NCBI GenBank assembly: GCA_001931535.1
Contig: CP016211.1
Location: 13,562,377 to 13,626,376, forward strand
Direction of reading: 5' to 3'
DNA: 64,000 nucleotides
Source: Minicystis rosea
Lineage (GTDB): Bacteria > Myxococcota_A > Polyangia > Polyangiales > Polyangiaceae
The notes under the pieces are model-generated. The model made no database searches and had not been told where the DNA came from. It worked only from the letters and a program-made list of their open reading frames with translations. This document shows, piece after piece, positions 58,771-64,000 of this stretch. Made by a program: the position numbers and the translations under genes. How positions within the stretch are numbered: the stretch's first letter is position 1; each line of letters begins with the position of its first letter.

Positions 58771-59211
58771 ATGATGACGTTCCCCCGCGTGCTCTGGGCT
58801 CGTGACCTTCTCGCCGCAGGTGTGGCGTCTTTGCTGCTCGCGGCCTGTGGCTCGATTCCACAGCCGCGCACCGGGCCCGTGCCGGCGGATGCGCCGTGGA
58901 TCGAGGTGCCTTATCCACCACCGCCGGCCCGCGTGGAGGTGGTCACGCCGCGGAAGAACGGCGGTGACGTTTGGGTCGATGGTCAATGGGAGTGGATGGC
59001 GGGAACCTGGAAATGGGTGGCGGGAACGTGGGTGTCGCCGCCCCAAGGCACGTACTTCACGCGTTGGTCGACGGTCCGCCACGCCGATGGTCGCTTGATG
59101 TTTCTCGCAGGGACCTTTCGCGACAAGAACGGTCGCGCCGTCGACGTCGGATGGGGCGGCCGCGCGTGCCCCGTGCCTTCCGCCACCGCCGAGATCGCGA
59201 GGATGCCATGA
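58771..59211 (+). CDS. small lipoprotein with W-x-x-G-x-W repeats
   Basis: 146 residues. ggagg at 58757-58761 supports GTG 58768 or ATG 58771. Signal peptide ends at lipobox LLLAAC (C about 26). The mature part has aromatic repeats (VWVDGQWEWMAGTWKWVAGT) as in YXWQ/Trp-Gly-repeat lipoproteins, followed by one Cys near the end. Function unknown; surface or periplasmic. Its stop overlaps the start of the next gene (ATGA), so the two are coupled. Confidence 0.72.
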   Translation: MMTFPRVLWARDLLAAGVASLLLAACGSIPQPRTGPVPADAPWIEVPYPPPPARVEVVTPRKNGGDVWVDGQWEWMAGTWKWVAGTWVSPPQGTYFTRWSTVRHADGRLMFLAGTFRDKNGRAVDVGWGGRACPVPSATAEIARMP

Positions 59212-59444
59212 AGGATGCGCTCGTCACGCTCGGGCTGTTGCTCGGCTTCGCCGGCCTCGTCACCGTGCACGTGGCCATTCTCTTCGGGCTTTTGTCGCGG
59301 CGGCGGAGCGGCCGGGCGCTGGGCGCGCTCATCGTGCCTCCGCTCGCGCCCTATTGGGCATTCACGAGCGACATGCGCGGGCGCGCCGTGCTGTGGATCG
59401 TCTGCGCGGTGGTTTACGTTGCGGCGCGGCTGGCCGTGCGCTGA
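59208..59444 (+). CDS. small two-helix membrane protein, 78 aa
   Basis: 78 residues, start in the ATGA overlap at 59208-59211. Two hydrophobic segments (LVTLGLLLGFAGLVTVHVAI, about 5-26, and AVLWIVCAVVYVAARLAV, 60-77) joined by a basic loop (SRRRSGRALGALIVPPLAPY). No family recognised. Possibly an inner-membrane partner of the upstream lipoprotein. Confidence 0.65.
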   Translation: MKDALVTLGLLLGFAGLVTVHVAILFGLLSRRRSGRALGALIVPPLAPYWAFTSDMRGRAVLWIVCAVVYVAARLAVR

Positions 59445-59455
59445 CGGCGGCCGGC

Positions 59456-59480
59456 GAGGCTGGCGGAGAAAGCCAACCTC
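59456..59480. terminator. hairpin between convergent genes
   Basis: gaggctggc (59456-59464) pairs with gccaacctc (59472-59480) with one G-U-type mismatch and a 7-base loop, between stops at 59444 and 59507. Confidence 0.5.
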
Positions 59481-59506
59481 GAAGCAGCGCGACCCGAGCG
59501 TCGGCC

Positions 59507-60064
59507 TCAATCGCCGCGCACCAGCCCGAGCTTGATGGAGATCACGAGGGCGAGCGCGTCCTCCCCGATGCGGATTCGGCCCCAAGGCGCTTCGATTTTC
59601 AGGGCCTCGATCGGCTCGAGCATGGTGCCGAGCGGCACGACGCGCGCGAGCGTGTCGCTGAAGATCCACGGGATCCTCTTGGTGGTGAGCGCCGCGTTCA
59701 CGGCCTGGGCGATGGCGGCGTCGATGAGCTCGGGCAGGCTGTGAAAGTCGGTCTCTTCCACCTCGATGCCGATCTCCAGCGTGCCGCCCTTGTGCTTCTC
59801 GAGCACGTGCGGGCGCAGGAACACGCGCAACGCATCGAGCTTCAAAGTGGGGCCCACGCCGGCGAGGGTCCAATGGAGCTCGGCAGGGCAGGTGACGCGC
59901 AACCCTTCCTCGGCGACCAGCTCGACCTTCGAGGCCGGGCCGAGATGGAGCCAGCGACCGTTGTCGTCGCCGTCGCCCTCTTGTTGAAGATGAATCTTCA
60001 CCGGCAGGAGCTGGGCGAGCATCTCGACGAGATCCGCATGTGTGACGATCGCTTCGAGCCACAT
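59507..60064 (-). CDS. conserved hypothetical protein, possible lipid-binding beta protein
   Basis: 185 residues, no signal peptide. Beta-rich with a long amphipathic helix near LPELIDAAIAQAVNAALTTK, then IPWIFSDTLARVVPLGTMLE and a final strand pair (RIRIGEDALALVISIKLGLV). The pattern of amphipathic strands around one helix could suit a TULIP/SMP-like lipid-binding fold, but this is only an impression. No catalytic residues noted. Confidence 0.65.
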   Translation of the reverse strand: MWLEAIVTHADLVEMLAQLLPVKIHLQQEGDGDDNGRWLHLGPASKVELVAEEGLRVTCPAELHWTLAGVGPTLKLDALRVFLRPHVLEKHKGGTLEIGIEVEETDFHSLPELIDAAIAQAVNAALTTKRIPWIFSDTLARVVPLGTMLEPIEALKIEAPWGRIRIGEDALALVISIKLGLVRGD

Positions 60065-60226
60065 GGTTCACCTGTGCGGGAAAGAGGGTGTCGCGACGTC
60101 CAGCAGGAGCCGCGCCAACGTGGCGCCGGGCTTTTCGCTCGCCGTGATCGGCAAAGACGCCACACGTGATCACGAACGCCACAATCCCCTTCGCTAAACA
60201 GCGCGTGAATCGGGCCGGCGCGATCG

Positions 60227-61204
60227 ATGCACGGCGCTTTGGCGATGGCGACGCTCAATCCTTCCGTCATGAACGCGCGGAGACTTCCCCTCGGCGCCCG
60301 CCCGCTCGCGTGGGTGCGTTGCTTGTGGGATCGCATGGGCGCGAGCCGCTCGCTCGGGCTCGCCGCGGAGATGGCCTTCTGGCTCTTTCTCTCGCTCCTG
60401 CCGCTCTCCGCGGTGGCGGGGCTCGTGACGGCCAAGCTCGCGTGGGCCCATGGGTCGACGGCCGCGCCGGTGATCGACTCGCTGCCTTGGGCCACGCGCG
60501 AGCTGCTCCGCACCGAGCTCGCCAAGGTGGCTGCGTGGAAGGGAGGCCAAGTCGGGCTGGTCTCCGGGGTGATGTTCTTCTGGCTCGCTTCGAGCGGCAT
60601 TCATTCGGTGTTCGATGGCATCGAGGTGGCGGGGGCCACGCCGCCGCGCTCTTGGTGGAAGAAGCGCGCGCTGGCCCTCGGGACCTGTGTGGCCTTGTCG
60701 ATCGGCCTCGCCCTCGTCGCCGTGCTCGGATACGGCCTCGATTGGGCGTGGAAGGTCGTGAGCAATGCTTCGGTGCTCCACGTGCTCACGCGCGTCTCTC
60801 AGGCGCTCGGCCACGCGGGGCGCTATGCCGTCAGCGCCGGCATCGTCTTCGTCCTCGTGGCGGGCTTGTACCGGACGGCGTTGCCGCGGGGCGTTCACCG
60901 GAGCATGCCCATCGTGCCCGGCGCCATCCTCGCCACGCTGCTGCACATCTCGCTGGGCTACGGCTATGGCTATTACATCAAGAAGGTCGGTGACGGCGGC
61001 GCCTACCAGGCCGGCCTCACCTCCATCGCCATCACGCTCATGGCCCTTTATCTCTTCTGCCTGGCGCTCCTGATTGGCATCGAGATCAACGAGCTCATCG
61101 GGGATCGCCGGCGCCTGCTGCGGCAGATGCGCGCCGACGAGATCTTCCGGGGCAAGCTCTACAACCGATCTCGCGCGCGCCTGTCGAGCCACTCCGCCGC
61201 GTGA
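60227..61204 (+). CDS. YihY/BrkB-family inner-membrane protein
   Basis: 325 residues with six membrane segments. Family text: LAAEMAFWLFLSLLPLSAVA, GLVSGVMFFWLASSGIHSVF, VSAGIVFVLVAGLYRTALPR, VPGAILATLLHISLGYGYGY, YQAGLTSIAITLMALYLFCL and LLIGIEINEL. YihY proteins (formerly miscalled RNase BN) have a transport or envelope role. ATG 60227 is taken; ATG 60245 or 60269 are possible. It is convergent with the monooxygenase gene, with 13 bases between stops. Confidence 0.88.
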   Translation: MHGALAMATLNPSVMNARRLPLGARPLAWVRCLWDRMGASRSLGLAAEMAFWLFLSLLPLSAVAGLVTAKLAWAHGSTAAPVIDSLPWATRELLRTELAKVAAWKGGQVGLVSGVMFFWLASSGIHSVFDGIEVAGATPPRSWWKKRALALGTCVALSIGLALVAVLGYGLDWAWKVVSNASVLHVLTRVSQALGHAGRYAVSAGIVFVLVAGLYRTALPRGVHRSMPIVPGAILATLLHISLGYGYGYYIKKVGDGGAYQAGLTSIAITLMALYLFCLALLIGIEINELIGDRRRLLRQMRADEIFRGKLYNRSRARLSSHSAA

Positions 61205-61217
61205 TCCGGGCGTGGGA

Positions 61218-62234
61218 TCAACGCTTCATCGCCTCGGCCAGGAGCGTATAGGAGCGCAGGCGCGCGGCGTGATCGTGCACGTGGGTCATCACCATCAGCT
61301 CGTCGGCGCCGGTGGCCTCGACGAGCGCGCGCAAGGTCTCGCGCACGCGATCGACGCCGCCCACCACGTGCCATTCGCGGTGCAGAAGCCGGAGGTTTTC
61401 CTCGTCCTCGTCGTAGGTGTGGGCGAGCGCTTCTTCGACGCTCGGCAAAGGCAGATCGCGTTTCCCTTGGGCCATGCGGACGCCCGCGAGATCGTTGCTC
61501 GAAGCGAGCCCCTCCGCGGCGGCGTCGCTCTCCGCGCAAACGACGGAGACGGCGAGGATGGCATAGGGAGTCGAGCGCCGCGCGCTGGGGCGGAAGTCGC
61601 GGCGATAAGCCTGCATCATCTCCACCGCTTGATGAGGATTGAAATGGTGCGCGAACGCGAACCCGAGTCCGCGCTCGGCCGCGAAGGAGGCGCCCGCGTC
61701 GCTCGATCCGAGCATCCAGAGATCGGGAGAATCGACGCCCATGGGAGCGGCGATGATGCTGGTGCTGAAGGGCTCGCGCGGTGTGGTCTCGGCGTCGAGA
61801 TAGCCACACAAGGCATCGATTTGCGCGGAGATGTCGGCGGCCGAGGGCGGCGCCGGTGAGCGCCGCAGGGCGGCGGCGGTGCGGGGATCGGTGCCGGGGG
61901 CGCGGCCGATGCCGAGATCGATGCGGCCGGGAAACAGGGCGGAGAGCACTCGAAAGGTCTCCGCGACTTTCAAAGGGCTGTGATTGGGGAGCATGATGCC
62001 GCCCGAGCCCACACGGAGGTTGGTCGTGGCGGCGGCGATCTGACCAATCATGATCTCGGGGGCCGAGCAGGCGAGGGCACCCGCATTGTGGTGCTCGGCG
62101 AGCCAATGGCGCGTGAGCCCGAGGGCGTCGGCGTGGCGCGCGAGATCGATGCTGTTCTGGAGCGCTCGGCCGGGAGAGGAGCCGGCCGGGATGGGGGAGA
62201 GATCGAGGACGGAGAGGGGAATGCGACCGGTCAC
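61218..62234 (-). CDS. luciferase-like (LLM class) flavin-dependent monooxygenase
   Basis: 338 residues from GTG 62234. The bacterial-luciferase-like fold is clear: LARHADALGLTRHWLAEHHN, VGSGGIMLPNHSPLKVAETF, LFPGRIDLGIGRAPGTDPRT, LWMLGSSDAGASFAAERGLG and FAFAHHFNP. It belongs to the 'MsnO8-like' LLM group (start LSVLDLSPIPAG). Uses reduced flavin to oxidise a small molecule; substrate unknown. The GTG is chosen as the conserved start VTGRIPLSVLDL; an earlier in-frame ATG (62303) is possible but has no supporting ribosome site. Confidence 0.85.
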   Translation of the reverse strand: MTGRIPLSVLDLSPIPAGSSPGRALQNSIDLARHADALGLTRHWLAEHHNAGALACSAPEIMIGQIAAATTNLRVGSGGIMLPNHSPLKVAETFRVLSALFPGRIDLGIGRAPGTDPRTAAALRRSPAPPSAADISAQIDALCGYLDAETTPREPFSTSIIAAPMGVDSPDLWMLGSSDAGASFAAERGLGFAFAHHFNPHQAVEMMQAYRRDFRPSARRSTPYAILAVSVVCAESDAAAEGLASSNDLAGVRMAQGKRDLPLPSVEEALAHTYDEDEENLRLLHREWHVVGGVDRVRETLRALVEATGADELMVMTHVHDHAARLRSYTLLAEAMKR

Positions 62235-62363
62235 GCGGGAGGGAAGGTACCACGTGGTGCACGCACGGCTCGTCTCACACCTGAGCGCGCGGGCTCGTTC
62301 CACGCGGCGGTGCTTCCGAGCACCGACGCGGCGCCTACCGGGAGCGCCCTTCAGAAAAAATCA

Positions 62364-62393
62364 CGGCCGGAGAGATCACTTTTTCTCCGGCCG
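62364..62393. terminator. hairpin with flanking A/T tract between divergent genes
   Basis: cggccggaga (62364-62373) pairs with tctccggccg (62384-62393) around a 10-base loop. Six A residues precede the stem, so read on the minus strand it is a stem followed by a T-run, as in an intrinsic terminator. Yet the gene to the right is on the plus strand, so its role there is unclear; it may insulate the minus-strand gene from antisense reading. Confidence 0.5.
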
Positions 62394-62432
62394 CCCACAG
62401 GGCTCGCGAAACCCGTTCGCTCGAGGAGCCCC

Positions 62433-64000
<1,568 letters not shown>

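Overview
The window is about 64 kb of GC-rich DNA with dense genes on both strands and no rRNA, tRNA, complete insertion sequence or CRISPR array that I can see. Gene content points to a myxobacterium, most likely of the Polyangiales/Sorangiineae type. The signs are many lipoproteins with long Ser/Gly spacers, a large Ser/Thr kinase with a C-terminal extension, a PP2C phosphatase fused to a cyclic-nucleotide-binding domain, an FHA-domain sigma-54 activator, Cys-rich surface proteins, MopE-type metal motifs with FG-GAP repeats, and a TraA/TraB-like outer-membrane-exchange pair. This placement is inferred from gene content only.

Layout. 0-5.6 kb: end of a SUKH-like protein, rluD between two arrays of GC hairpins, a small conserved protein, a frameshifted PP2C-CNBD phosphatase and a Ser-rich lipoprotein, then about 0.8 kb without a recognisable gene. 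5.6-11.1 kb: a tightly coupled run of redB-like thioredoxin-fold protein, hybrid histidine kinase and single-domain response regulator; then, after a 24-bp perfect palindrome, a secreted protein overlapping a frameshifted metallo-beta-lactamase-fold lipoprotein. 11.1-20.9 kb: AraC regulator, ceramidase-like membrane protein, two lipoproteins, a protein carrying the Thr-Cys-His signature of CheD/CNF-type deamidases, a lone MoxR ATPase, a QEGLA/MATCAP-like peptidase and a PI-PLC-like lipoprotein. 20.9-29.2 kb: an 851-aa HEAT-repeat protein, a 42-bp minisatellite, a YdeI-like protein with a Lys/Ala tail, HflX, an MFS transporter with a YCII protein, and an LIC_10091-like lipoprotein whose stop codon lies in a MITE-like element. 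29.4-41.9 kb: FHA/sigma-54 activator, Cys-rich lipoprotein, Ser/Thr kinase, a multidomain hydrolase-like lipoprotein, an amidase, an HExxH lipoprotein peptidase and a PNPOx-family protein.

42-62 kb is rich in envelope genes: a DUF3160 lipoprotein, an M1 aminopeptidase lipoprotein, divergent traA-traB, an unknown protein, then tamB and a tamA/tamL-like Omp85 protein that are translationally coupled. These are followed by small membrane proteins, YihY and a luciferase-like monooxygenase. The window ends inside a large MopE/FG-GAP surface protein.

Most notable are the traAB locus beside tamAB, the CheD-like deamidase candidate away from any chemotaxis gene, the apparently lipidated TamA, and several uncatalogued repeats and palindromes. 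Two genes are broken by what look like one-base losses in homopolymer runs, so assembly error should be excluded before calling them pseudogenes.
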